Origin: Flavobacterium sp. GSB-24
Lineage (GTDB): Bacteria; Bacteroidota; Bacteroidia; Flavobacteriales; Flavobacteriaceae
Direction: 5' to 3'
Assembly (NCBI RefSeq): GCF_027924665.1
Contig: NZ_AP027043.1
Location: forward strand, 4,216,001 to 4,280,000
DNA length: 64,000 nt
A program made the translations under genes and the position numbers. Below are positions 45,780 through 54,721 of this stretch, in pieces (position 1 is the first letter of the stretch; each line of letters begins with the position of its first letter). Under the pieces are notes generated by a model. The model was given only the letters and a program-made list of their open reading frames with translations. It made no database searches and was not told where the DNA came from.

Positions 45780-47183
45780 TTAAAATTTGAAATACTCTTT
45801 AGCATTGTTGTATGAAATATCAGCAACTAATTTTCCGATCCATTCCATATCATTTGGAAGTTCACCGCGTTTGATTTCATCTCCTAAAAGATTACATAAA
45901 ATACGTCTGAAATATTCGTGTCTTGGGAACGATAAGAAACTTCTTGAATCTGTAAGCATCCCAACAAAACAGCTGATTAATCCCATATTTGAAAGCGCGT
46001 TTAACTGCTTTGTCATTCCGTCTTTTTGATCTAAAAACCACCATCCTGAACCAAATTGTACTTTTCCGCGAACACTTCCGTCATTGAAATTTCCAATCAT
46101 GGTTGCCATAACTTCGTTATCAGCCGGGTTTAGGTTGTAGATAATTGTTTTGGTCAATTTATCTTTGCTGTCTAATGCATTTAAGAAAGCCGATAATTTT
46201 TGTGCCTGAGGATAATCTCCAATAGAATCCCATCCTGTATCAGGACCTAAAATTCTGTGCATACGGGCATTATTGTTACGCAATGCACCTAAGTGAAACT
46301 GCTGTACCCATCCAAATTCATGATACGTTTCTGATAAGAAAATCAAAATCGCACTTTGGAATTTTAAAGTTTCTTCTGGCGATAAAATTCTGTTTTCTCT
46401 TTTCTTTTTGAAAATCGCATTTACTTCATTTTCAGTAAATTCTTCAAAATCAATTTGATTTAAACCGTGGTCACTTAATTTACATCCGTTTGTATTAAAG
46501 AATTCAATTCTTTTTCTTAATGCAGTTTGTAAATCAGCATAAGTATTAATTGCAACTCCGGACACATCCCCTAATGTGTCCAGATATGCATTATAACCAT
46601 CATTAGCAATTAAGATGGCTTTATCAGGTCTGAAAGCCGTACTCATTTTAATTCCAACTGAATTGTTTGCGAATTTTTGGTGATATTCTAAAGAATCAAT
46701 TGGATCTTCTGTCGTACAAACTAATTCAGCGTTTACTTTTTTAAGAAGATTCTGTGTGCTGTAAGCTTGAGAATTTATTTTTTCTGAAGTTTCGATATAA
46801 ATTTTCTCAGCCGATTTTTCATTCAGCAGATCATAAATATCAAAATAACGAGCTAATTCTAAATGTGTCCAGTGGTACAATGGATTACGCATCGTATACG
46901 GAACTGTTTTTGCCCAGTTTAAGAACTTATCTTTATCTGAACCATTTCCTGTTACAAACTGCTCATTAATTCCTAACGTACGCATTGCACGCCATTTGTA
47001 ATGATCGCCGTTGATCCATACATTTGTTATATTATCAAAAATCTTATCTTCTGCAATAAACTGCGGATTAAGATGATTGTGATAATCAATAATTGGCTGA
47101 TTTTTAGAATAATTATGATATAACTCTTCAGCGTATTTATTTTCTAATAAAAAATTGTCATGTATGAATGTATTTGCGCTCAT
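45780..47183 (-). CDS. uxaC: Uronate isomerase UxaC
   Basis: A 467-residue member of the amidohydrolase-like uronate isomerase family. The metal site motif DYHNHLNP lies at about 33-40, and later TKTIIYNLNPADNEVMATMI and FGSGWWFLDQKDGM are typical of UxaC. It converts D-galacturonate to D-tagaturonate (and D-glucuronate to D-fructuronate). It follows kduD by 24 nt. Galacturonate is the expected substrate here because the tagaturonate branch enzymes UxaB and UxaA are present and no mannonate dehydratase is seen. Confidence 0.94.
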   Translation of the reverse strand: MSANTFIHDNFLLENKYAEELYHNYSKNQPIIDYHNHLNPQFIAEDKIFDNITNVWINGDHYKWRAMRTLGINEQFVTGNGSDKDKFLNWAKTVPYTMRNPLYHWTHLELARYFDIYDLLNEKSAEKIYIETSEKINSQAYSTQNLLKKVNAELVCTTEDPIDSLEYHQKFANNSVGIKMSTAFRPDKAILIANDGYNAYLDTLGDVSGVAINTYADLQTALRKRIEFFNTNGCKLSDHGLNQIDFEEFTENEVNAIFKKKRENRILSPEETLKFQSAILIFLSETYHEFGWVQQFHLGALRNNNARMHRILGPDTGWDSIGDYPQAQKLSAFLNALDSKDKLTKTIIYNLNPADNEVMATMIGNFNDGSVRGKVQFGSGWWFLDQKDGMTKQLNALSNMGLISCFVGMLTDSRSFLSFPRHEYFRRILCNLLGDEIKRGELPNDMEWIGKLVADISYNNAKEYFKF

Positions 47184-47207
47184 GTCTTTTAAAATATAAT
47201 TTGAGAA

Positions 47208-47999
47208 TTATTCTTCGTTTGAAGGTTTTCCAATTGTAGCAAGGATTCCACCGTCAACATATAAAATGTGACCGTTTACAAAATCACTCGCTTTTGATGA
47301 TAAAAATATTGCTGCTCCGGCTAAATCACTTGGATCTCCCCATTTTGCAGCAGGAGTTCTGCTGATGATAAAATCGTTAAACGGATGTCCGTCAACTCTA
47401 ATTGGTTTTGTTTGTTCCGTAGCAAAATATCCTGGACCGATTCCGTTGATCTGAACATTGTATTTTGCCCATTCTGTAGCCATGTTTTTAGTCAGCATTT
47501 TTAAACCGCCTTTTGCAGCAGCGTAAGCAGAAACTGTACTACGTCCTAATTCACTCATCATAGAGCAAATGTTGATTATTTTTCCTTGTCTTCTTTCGAT
47601 CATTCCTTTTGCAACATGCTTAGAAACGATAAATGGACTTACAAGATCAATATCAACCACTTCTCTAAAATCTGAAACTTCCATATCTAACAATGGAATT
47701 CTTTTGATGATTCCGGCATTATTGATTAGGATATCGATTGGTCCAACTTCGCTTTCAATTTTAGCAACAGCTGCTTTTACTTCTTGCTCTTCTGTTACAT
47801 TAAATTTATAACCAACAGCATTGATTCCTTCTTTTTGAAGTTCTGCTACGGCGTCATCAATTTTTTGCTGAGACGAATTTCCGTTCACAACAATTGTAGC
47901 TCCGGCTTCTCCAAGTCCTTTTGCCATTGCCATTCCCAGTCCGTGCGTACTTCCTGTAATAAGGGCAACTTTTCCTTTTATATCAAATAAGTTTGTCAT
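47208..47999 (-). CDS. kduD: KduD, 2-keto-3-deoxygluconate-forming short-chain dehydrogenase
   Basis: A 263-residue SDR: TGSTHGLG (15-22), NNAG (93-96), Ser146 and the YAAAK pair (Tyr159, Lys163). It starts 4 nt after kduI, and this kduI-kduD pairing supports reduction of 2,5-diketo-3-deoxygluconate to 2-keto-3-deoxygluconate. By sequence alone a gluconate 5-dehydrogenase is the alternative. Confidence 0.92.
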   Translation of the reverse strand: MTNLFDIKGKVALITGSTHGLGMAMAKGLGEAGATIVVNGNSSQQKIDDAVAELQKEGINAVGYKFNVTEEQEVKAAVAKIESEVGPIDILINNAGIIKRIPLLDMEVSDFREVVDIDLVSPFIVSKHVAKGMIERRQGKIINICSMMSELGRSTVSAYAAAKGGLKMLTKNMATEWAKYNVQINGIGPGYFATEQTKPIRVDGHPFNDFIISRTPAAKWGDPSDLAGAAIFLSSKASDFVNGHILYVDGGILATIGKPSNEE

Positions 48000-48003
48000 A
48001 TTC

Positions 48004-48843
48004 TTATCTTAAATCTGTGATTTTACAAACATCCATGTCTCCGTAATCTAAGTTCTCGCCTGCCATTCCCCAGATAAAAGTATAATTACTGGTTCCTGAA
48101 CCTGAGTGAATAGACCAAGGCGGAGAAATTACTGCCTGATGGTTGTTCATCCAAATATGTCTTGTTTCCTGAGGCTGTCCCATAAAGTGACAAACAGCCT
48201 GATCTTGTGGAATATCTAAATAAAAATATACTTCCATTCTACGATCGTGTACGTGAGCCGGCATTGTATTCCAAACACTACCCGGTTTTAATTCTGTCAT
48301 TCCCATTTGCAATTGGCAGGTTGTAACAACACTTCCAATAATCATTTGGTTTACAGTACGGTGGTTAGCTGTTTCCATTGTTCCTAACTGCAGCTTATTC
48401 GCTTCCGCTAAACTTACTTTTTTAGTTGGGTAATTGGTATGAGCTGGAGCTGAATTCAGATAGAATTTAGCAGGACTGCCTGCATCATCACTTTTAAAAA
48501 TTACTTCTTTATTACCGCTTCCGATGTAAAGTGCATCTTTAAAACCTAATTCATAAGTTGTTCCTTCCACTACAACAGAACCGCTTCCTCCTACATTAAT
48601 AATTCCAAGTTCTCTTCTTTCTAAAAAATAAGGCGCTTTAAGCGGATCGATAGTTTCTAGAACCAAATCTCCTTTTACCGGAACTGCAGAACCTGCAATA
48701 TATCTGTCGTAATGCGAATAAACCAATACCACTTCATCTTCCTGCATCAGGTCATCAATTAAGAATTCTTCTCTTAATTGCTGTGTATCATATTTTTTTA
48801 CAGCTTCTGGGCTTGACGCGTATCTTGAACTATATTTTGTCAT
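48004..48843 (-). CDS. kduI: KduI, 5-keto-4-deoxyuronate isomerase
   Basis: A 279-residue cupin isomerase of the KduI family. Zinc ligands are visible as HVHDRRME (His197, His199, Glu204) and SIHSG (His246). The N-terminal RYASSPEAVKKYDTQQLREE matches family members. It isomerises the open-chain product of unsaturated galacturonate made by PL10 and GH105. An operator copy lies 14-27 nt upstream of the ATG, next to a -7-like element, so the central cluster can start transcription here. Confidence 0.95.
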   Translation of the reverse strand: MTKYSSRYASSPEAVKKYDTQQLREEFLIDDLMQEDEVVLVYSHYDRYIAGSAVPVKGDLVLETIDPLKAPYFLERRELGIINVGGSGSVVVEGTTYELGFKDALYIGSGNKEVIFKSDDAGSPAKFYLNSAPAHTNYPTKKVSLAEANKLQLGTMETANHRTVNQMIIGSVVTTCQLQMGMTELKPGSVWNTMPAHVHDRRMEVYFYLDIPQDQAVCHFMGQPQETRHIWMNNHQAVISPPWSIHSGSGTSNYTFIWGMAGENLDYGDMDVCKITDLR

Positions 48844-48856
48844 AATTTCTATTTAA

Positions 48857-48870
48857 TGTAATCGATTGCA
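48857..48870. promoter_or_regulatory. LacI-type operator upstream of kduI
   Basis: TGTAATCGATTGCA, 14 nt upstream of the kduI start codon. It is identical to the site at 51884-51897 and differs at one position from the 39099 palindrome core. Confidence 0.72.
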
Positions 48871-48878
48871 CAAAATTA
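48871..48878 (-). promoter_or_regulatory. Candidate -7 element of kduI
   Basis: On the minus strand TAATTTTG fits TAnnTTTG and abuts the operator. No well-spaced -33 element was seen, so the promoter call is tentative. Confidence 0.4.
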
Positions 48879-48941
48879 ATTTTTTATATTGAAAAACCAT
48901 AATTCAAACCAAAATTTATTTCACTGCCGATCATTTTTTCT

Positions 48942-50258
48942 TTACAATTCCACCTTTTTCATTCTTGGAACCAGAATATGCATAATCAGCCAAGCCAATA
49001 AATACGAAGCTCCGCAGATACAGAACATAATGAAATATCCTGTTTCGATTTTACCCAATTTAGTATAGTACACAAACATGTTTTTCTGTACTACTAAAGT
49101 CAATAATATACCGCCAAGCGCTCCAAACATTCCTCCCATTCCTGTAACCGATGCCGTTGCCTTTTTTGGAAACATATCTGAAACAGTCGTAAAGATATTG
49201 GCGCTCCAGGCCTGATGTGCTGAAACCGCCAGACCAATAACCAATATGGCAAACCACATATTTATTGTTCCTAAATATTGTGAAAACAAAACGGGAAGAA
49301 CGGCAAATGCATAAATGAGCATACTTGTTTTACGAGCTTTGTAAGCAGGCCAATTATTGTTTATTAATTTTAACGGAAGCCAGCCTCCGCCAATACTTCC
49401 AACACTTCCTATCATGTATACCAGCGCACACGGCCAAATAATTTCTGTTGCTGTAAGCTTGTATTCTTTCATCAAAAAATCTGGAAGCCAGAATAAATAA
49501 AACCACCAAACTGGATCTGTCAATAATTTACCAATTGCAAAAGCCCAAGTCTGGCGAAACGACAACAATTTAATCCACGAAACTTTTTCTTTTGATTCTT
49601 GTTCTACTTCTTCAATTTTATCAGAAGTAATATATTCCAATTCTGCCTGAGAAAGACGTTTCTGTTTTTGCGGAACTTCATAAAACAAAAACCATAAAAT
49701 CAGCCAGATAAAACCAACTATTCCTGTTATGATAAAAGCCCACTGCCATCCGTATTTTTCTGCAATATGAGGAACAGTTAAAGGTACGATTATAGCTCCA
49801 ATGTTACTTCCTGAATTGAAAATCCCTGTTGCTAAAGCTCTCTCTTTCTGCGGAAACCATTCAGCTGTTGCTTTTATCGCTGCCGGAAAGTTCCCTGCCT
49901 CTGTTACTCCTAAAAAAACACGGGCAATTAAAAATCCTCCTGTTCCTGTTGCCAGCGCATGTCCAATTGCCGCTAAACTCCATAATCCGGTTGCAATTGC
50001 ATAACCTAATTTTGTTCCTAACTTATCAATAATTCCACCGGCAACCAGCATTCCCAAGGCATAAGCTATTTTAAAAGCCAATTCGATATTTGAATAATCA
50101 ATTACTTCCTGCTCTGGTGTCCAATGAAAAGCTTCTGCTAAAAAAGGCCGAAGGTAACTTATTACATTTCTATCCAGATAATTGACAGTTGTAGCAAAAA
50201 ACACTAAACTGCAAATAGTCCAACGGTATTTTCCTATTGCTGCATTAGCTTGGTTCAT
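48942..50258 (-). CDS. MFS uronate transporter (ExuT-like, ACS family)
   Basis: A 438-residue major facilitator with about 12 membrane segments. The start YRWTICSLVFFATTVNYLDR and the FLGVTEAGNFPAAIKATAEW segment are typical of the anion:cation symporter (ACS) family that includes ExuT. It probably imports galacturonate or unsaturated uronates across the inner membrane. It lies 47 nt after a related transporter and 98 nt before kduI. Confidence 0.87.
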   Translation of the reverse strand: MNQANAAIGKYRWTICSLVFFATTVNYLDRNVISYLRPFLAEAFHWTPEQEVIDYSNIELAFKIAYALGMLVAGGIIDKLGTKLGYAIATGLWSLAAIGHALATGTGGFLIARVFLGVTEAGNFPAAIKATAEWFPQKERALATGIFNSGSNIGAIIVPLTVPHIAEKYGWQWAFIITGIVGFIWLILWFLFYEVPQKQKRLSQAELEYITSDKIEEVEQESKEKVSWIKLLSFRQTWAFAIGKLLTDPVWWFYLFWLPDFLMKEYKLTATEIIWPCALVYMIGSVGSIGGGWLPLKLINNNWPAYKARKTSMLIYAFAVLPVLFSQYLGTINMWFAILVIGLAVSAHQAWSANIFTTVSDMFPKKATASVTGMGGMFGALGGILLTLVVQKNMFVYYTKLGKIETGYFIMFCICGASYLLAWLIMHILVPRMKKVEL

Positions 50259-50305
50259 GATGTGGTTTTGGTTTAAGTTGGTTAGTTAGTTTTGAGAAAT
50301 CTTGG

Positions 50306-51775
50306 TTAGAGATTTGTAATTGGTCTGTATTTCGGAACTAGTGTTTTCATCACAATCCAGCCAGTTAAATAACAAACTGCACAGATTGAGAAGATGATAA
50401 AATATCCAGCTTCAATTCCTTTAAATCCCATGAAAACCATATCTGTTTCTTTAGCATGATCAAACAAAACCCCTGATCCTTTGTTAATTAATGTCGAACC
50501 AATTCCACCTGCTAAACCTCCAATTCCCGTAATGGTGGCAATTGCTTTTTTAGGAAACATATCTCCAACCGTAGTAAAGATATTTGCCGACCAAGATTGG
50601 TGTGCAGCACCAGCGATTCCGATAATGATGACAGGAATCCAGTAACTAATATATCCTAAAGGCTGTGCAATTAGTGCTAACAATGGGAAAAACGCAAAAA
50701 TCAACATCGCTCTCATTCTTCCTTCGTATGGATTCATTCCTTTTTTCTCTACGAAATAAGTTGGAAGCCATCCACCGATAATTGACAATAAAGTAATCAT
50801 ATATAAAACAAACAATGGTAATGCGGCTTGAGTAGAATCCATTCCGTAAACAGAACTTAAATATGCCGGTGTCCAGAATAAAAAGAACCACCAAACACCA
50901 TCTGTCATGAATTTCCCGAATGCGAATGCCCAAGTTTGCTTGTATTTGAAACACTCTAGTAGAGAAACTTTTGTAGTTGTTTCGGGAACATAACCCACTA
51001 ATTTACTATCAGCGATGTCATCTTGCTGAATATAAGCTAACTCATCTGCTGTTACTTTTGAATGTCTTTCTGGTTTATCGTACATAAACATCCAGAATCC
51101 CATCCAGACAAATCCTAAAGCTCCAATGATAATAAATGACATTTCCCAGCCAAATGATTTTGCAATAAAAGGGATAGTAATTGGCGCAGCTAAAGCTCCT
51201 ACTGTTGCACCAGCATTGAAAATACTAGTTGCAAAAGCTCTGTCTTTTTTAGGAAAATATTCTGCTGTAGTTTTAATTGCTGCCGGAAAATTTCCCGCCT
51301 CTCCTACTGCCAAAACAAAACGGGCAAATATGAATAATGTAACACTTACATTAATTACCAATCCGGTATTATTCACCATATGGATTGTTTCTTTAGCGCC
51401 TTCAAAACCTACAAACCAGTTTCCAGTTATAAGTCCTGAAGTGGCAATTCCACAAAAAGCATGCAGACAGGCTCCAACTGACCATATTCCTATAGCCCAA
51501 AGAAATCCTTTTTTAGTATCTAACCAATCTACAAACCTTCCCGCAAACAATAAGGCAATCGCATAAAAAATAGAAAACCATGCAGTTATACTTCCGTAAT
51601 CACTATTTGTCCAGTGAAATTCGGGTGCAATAAAATCACTCCAAGTCAGCGAAAGTACTTGTCTGTCCAAATAATTAATTGTAGTTGCAAAAAACAACAA
51701 TGCACAAATACTCCAACGGTATTTTCCTGTAGATTTGACATTCTCATTCACGGCAACAGTTTCGGTTTGATTCAT
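50306..51775 (-). CDS. MFS uronate transporter (ExuT-like, ACS family), first gene of the uronate operon
   Basis: A 489-residue relative of the transporter downstream, with the same YRWSICALLFFATTINYLDR start and VLAVGEAGNFPAAIKTTAEY motif. It has an extra loop around residues 105-140 (ITGNWFVGFEGAKETIHMVN) and one near 440 (INKGSGVLFDHAKETD). The two copies may divide galacturonate and oligo- or unsaturated uronates. It is headed by a well-formed promoter with an overlapping LacI-type operator. Confidence 0.87.
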   Translation of the reverse strand: MNQTETVAVNENVKSTGKYRWSICALLFFATTINYLDRQVLSLTWSDFIAPEFHWTNSDYGSITAWFSIFYAIALLFAGRFVDWLDTKKGFLWAIGIWSVGACLHAFCGIATSGLITGNWFVGFEGAKETIHMVNNTGLVINVSVTLFIFARFVLAVGEAGNFPAAIKTTAEYFPKKDRAFATSIFNAGATVGALAAPITIPFIAKSFGWEMSFIIIGALGFVWMGFWMFMYDKPERHSKVTADELAYIQQDDIADSKLVGYVPETTTKVSLLECFKYKQTWAFAFGKFMTDGVWWFFLFWTPAYLSSVYGMDSTQAALPLFVLYMITLLSIIGGWLPTYFVEKKGMNPYEGRMRAMLIFAFFPLLALIAQPLGYISYWIPVIIIGIAGAAHQSWSANIFTTVGDMFPKKAIATITGIGGLAGGIGSTLINKGSGVLFDHAKETDMVFMGFKGIEAGYFIIFSICAVCYLTGWIVMKTLVPKYRPITNL

Positions 51776-51883
51776 AGTAAGTGGGTATTATAGTTTTGTA
51801 ATTTTTGGTAATCTCAGCCTATAGCATTTACTTCTATTTAAAAATGTTAAAATCAATATTTTAACAATCAATGAAATAAATAA

Positions 51884-51897
51884 TGTAATCGATTGCA
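51884..51897. promoter_or_regulatory. LacI-type operator upstream of the uronate operon
   Basis: TGTAATCGATTGCA, identical to the site before kduI, placed immediately downstream of the -7 element on the minus strand. Confidence 0.75.
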
Positions 51898-51928
51898 CAA
51901 ATATAGTTTTTAATCTCTACAATCCAAA
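51898..51928 (-). promoter_or_regulatory. Bacteroidetes-type promoter of the uronate operon
   Basis: On the minus strand TTTG (51925-51928), a 19-nt spacer and TATATTTG (51898-51905) match the full TTTG/TAnnTTTG consensus. Transcription would start inside the adjacent operator, about 115 nt upstream of the first transporter. Confidence 0.72.
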
Positions 51929-52181
51929 TAAATTGTATAAAAAATTATTTTAACTATTTAAATAAACATATTACATAAAAAAAAGAATACAAAATTACAC
52001 ATTAAACAATATATTTGTTAAAAACCAAGAGGTGAAATTCATCCTTTTTATGGGGTAAAATTGTCCTGAAATTTATGTTTCTAGAATCAATTTTATTCTA
52101 ATTTTACTTTTAGAATAAACGGTTACTTTTTTTACAACAAAAGTTAATAAATATTTAAAAATCAAATAATTACTAAACAAA
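51929..52181. other. Rest of the divergent gap before the esterase gene
   Basis: This AT-rich part of the 406-nt gap carries one plus-strand TATATTTG at 52010-52017 that could be the -7 element of the esterase gene, giving a leader of about 160 nt. No -33 partner or operator copy was found on that side. Confidence 0.35.
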
Positions 52182-53120
52182 TTGAAAAATAAAAAAATAC
52201 AACTATTACGAGGAATTGCTTTGGGTTTTCTATTGCTTTCTGGAATATTTTCCAGCAGTGCACAGAATCAAGTAATTCCGTTATGGAATAAAATTCCAGA
52301 CGAGATAAAAGCAGCAGATTATAAGGAAAAAGAAAGTATTACTGACGGAAAACTGCAAAGTACAACTCAGGTTACCATTCCAACCTTAAGCATTTTTCTT
52401 CCTAAAGATGCAAAACCCAATCAAACTGCGGTAATCATTTGTCCCGGCGGAGGTTATATGCATTTAGCTTTTGATAAAGAAGGAACAAAAGTAGCCGAAT
52501 GGTTCAACAGCTTAGGAATTGCGGCTTTTGTATTAAAATATCGTCTCCCAAACGATTTGATTATGAAGAATAAAAATGTTGGTCCGTTACAAGATGCCCA
52601 AGAGGCAGTTCGTTATGTAAGACAAAATGCAGCAAAATTAAATATTGATCCGAATAAGATCGGAATTTTAGGTTTTTCTGCGGGTGGTCATTTGGCTTCA
52701 ACTCTATCTACTCATTATGATGATAAAGTTTACGAATCTACATATAAAGTTAGTGCACGCCCCGATTTTTCTATTTTAATGTATCCTGTAATTTCAATGG
52801 AAAATCAAATTACGCATAAAGGTTCGCAGACTAATTTACTTGGCAGTAATCCGTCACAAGATTTAATTGATTCCTATTCAAACGAAAAGAAAGTTACGTC
52901 TAAAACACCTCCAGCTTTCTTAATTCACGCTACAGATGACACAGTTGTTATTCCAGAAAACAGTATTAATTACTACTTAGCACTCAAAAAAAATGGTGTT
53001 AAAGCAGAGTTACATTTATACGAAAAAGGCGGTCACGGTTTTGGATTAGGAGTTAATGACACCAGCAAATTCTGGACCAGAGATTGTGTAGAATGGCTTA
53101 AAGCTAATGGTTATAACTAA
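52182..53120 (+). CDS. Secreted alpha/beta-hydrolase esterase (acetylxylan-esterase-like)
   Basis: A 312-residue secreted hydrolase. The start is a TTG codon, because no ATG lies upstream in frame and the following MKNKKIQLLRGIALGFLLLS makes a good signal peptide (cleavage after SSSAQ). CPGGGYMHLAFDKEGT (87-102) is the oxyanion region, GFSAGG (164-169) carries nucleophile Ser166, DDTVV supplies the aspartate and GGHGFG the histidine. The BD-FAE-like family deacetylates plant polysaccharides. It diverges from the uronate operon, which suggests a role in pectin deacetylation. Confidence 0.82.
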   Translation: MKNKKIQLLRGIALGFLLLSGIFSSSAQNQVIPLWNKIPDEIKAADYKEKESITDGKLQSTTQVTIPTLSIFLPKDAKPNQTAVIICPGGGYMHLAFDKEGTKVAEWFNSLGIAAFVLKYRLPNDLIMKNKNVGPLQDAQEAVRYVRQNAAKLNIDPNKIGILGFSAGGHLASTLSTHYDDKVYESTYKVSARPDFSILMYPVISMENQITHKGSQTNLLGSNPSQDLIDSYSNEKKVTSKTPPAFLIHATDDTVVIPENSINYYLALKKNGVKAELHLYEKGGHGFGLGVNDTSKFWTRDCVEWLKANGYN

Positions 53121-53126
53121 AAAATA

Positions 53127-53159
53127 AAAAAAGGCAAAACTTACGAAGTTTTGCCTTTT
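53127..53159 (+). terminator. Rho-independent terminator of the esterase gene
   Basis: A 14-bp perfect stem (AAAAGGCAAAACTT at 53129-53142, AAGTTTTGCCTTTT at 53146-53159) with a 3-nt loop. Confidence 0.85.
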
Positions 53160-53203
53160 GATCAAAAAAAAAAACAAAAAGGAATTAAAAAACATTTTAT
53201 ATT

Positions 53204-54646
53204 TTAAGCAGAAACTTCTTGTGCTGCGTTGCTTTTCAATTTCGGGGCAGTAATAATTTTACTGGCCACTTTGGGTTTTGCTGCAGGCGCTTTCTTTTTG
53301 CCAAATTTTTGTTTCCCCCACCAAATAATAAATCCGGTAATGGGTAAACTGGCTGAAATTAAACTAGCGAGAAACGCAATAATTTTACCTGTCAAACCAA
53401 GAACGCTTCCTACATGAATATCGTAATTCATACGTCGAATCTTGTCTGGAATATTGGCTTCGATATACTTTCCTGAAAAAGGAGTTTTAATCGAAATTTC
53501 CTTCAAAGTCTGCTGATCAAAACTATATCGGTCCATGTTGTAAAAAGTATGTCTTTGCTTGTAAACAAAAGCACCAATAGGATCTGCAGGTTTCGAAGGA
53601 ATACTAATCATGATTCCAGCAGCCTGAGGGTTTCCTTTTTTAATATTCAATAATACTTTATCAGCAGTTGTAATATTAAATGCCTTGACAATTGTGGTAT
53701 CAGATTTTGGAGATTCTCGATTTTCAACTAGCGGAGTTCCTCCTGATGTTACCCAATATAGTGACTTACTCCACCACCCAAAACTCCAAACCAAACCAGT
53801 TACGGCAATGAAAAACAGGAAAATACAGCTGTAAAATCCGAATACATTGTGTAAATCGTAATTGACACGCTTAAAACTCGCGTCCCATTTTATTTTAAAA
53901 CTTTTATCGATAATTGATTTTATCCATTTTGTTGGCCACCACAAAACAATTCCGGAAATTAAAAGAAAAACAAAAATCAGGACAGCAACCCCTACAATCG
54001 GGCGTCCTATGTCATACGGAAGCCATAAGGCACGATGACCGTTTAAAATCCATCTGAAAAAATCTGGCGATTCTCCTCTAGAAAAGGTTTTAACATTCAG
54101 GATTTCCCCAGTATAAGGATTCATATAAACACTTATAAAAGTCCCGCTTCTTCTTCCGCCTTTTCCTTTTTTACCTTTTTCTTTTCCTTTTTCATTCGGC
54201 TGCGCTTTTAAGTCCGACTTTGCTTTTACACTTTCATTTTTAGCAAAGTTTTTTCTCTTATCGTCTCGTTTGCGTTCCGCTCTTTCTCCCCTGCCTTTTC
54301 TGCCTTCTTCTTTTTTCTCCACAAAATAACCAACAATCGCTGCTTCGTCTTTTCCGCCAAAAGTTACGCTGGTCGCATGTTTATCTTTCATTTTCTTATC
54401 TGCAATCGTAACCAATTGAGATGGCAGTAAAAATGCTTTTTCCTGTGGTTTTACAAAACGCCAGTCTTCAATAAAATCTTTAATTTCATTTTCGAAAACA
54501 TATATACAGCCTGTAAGACTGACAATCACTACAATAATTCCAGATGCCAGACCAAGCCACAAATGGAGCCAGGCCATAACACGCTTAAAAAGCGATTTTT
54601 TACTTTTTTTCTTAGTATTGGGTTTTGGTTTTGAAGAAGAAAACAT
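53204..54646 (-). CDS. PepSY-domain inner-membrane protein (XusC-like)
   Basis: A 480-residue PepSY-associated membrane protein. Hydrophobic segments are at about 26-50 (WLHLWLGLASGIIVVIVSLT), two near 220-280, and one near 425-450; HLW, NGHRALW and DLHNVFGFY supply the conserved histidines, which may bind haem in reductase-type members. Residues 111-168 are an unusual Lys/Arg/Glu-rich insertion in the periplasmic part. It is third of a TonB receptor, DUF4374, PepSY set, the gene order of xenosiderophore system XusABC, where this protein is proposed to handle iron-siderophore at the inner membrane. Role by analogy. Confidence 0.82.
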   Translation of the reverse strand: MFSSSKPKPNTKKKSKKSLFKRVMAWLHLWLGLASGIIVVIVSLTGCIYVFENEIKDFIEDWRFVKPQEKAFLLPSQLVTIADKKMKDKHATSVTFGGKDEAAIVGYFVEKKEEGRKGRGERAERKRDDKRKNFAKNESVKAKSDLKAQPNEKGKEKGKKGKGGRRSGTFISVYMNPYTGEILNVKTFSRGESPDFFRWILNGHRALWLPYDIGRPIVGVAVLIFVFLLISGIVLWWPTKWIKSIIDKSFKIKWDASFKRVNYDLHNVFGFYSCIFLFFIAVTGLVWSFGWWSKSLYWVTSGGTPLVENRESPKSDTTIVKAFNITTADKVLLNIKKGNPQAAGIMISIPSKPADPIGAFVYKQRHTFYNMDRYSFDQQTLKEISIKTPFSGKYIEANIPDKIRRMNYDIHVGSVLGLTGKIIAFLASLISASLPITGFIIWWGKQKFGKKKAPAAKPKVASKIITAPKLKSNAAQEVSA

Positions 54647-54671
54647 AATTGGATAGATAAATAGGATAAAT

Positions 54672-54707
54672 AAAAAAAACGCAAGTCCTCATAAAAAAGA
54701 AGGACTT
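54672..54707 (-). terminator. Hairpin with T-tract between DUF4374 and PepSY genes
   Basis: AAGTCCT (54683-54689) pairs with AGGACTT (54701-54707) and is followed on the minus strand by eight T. It could be a partial terminator lowering PepSY expression relative to the upstream genes. Confidence 0.6.
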
Positions 54708-54721
54708 ACGGTAAAAAAAAA

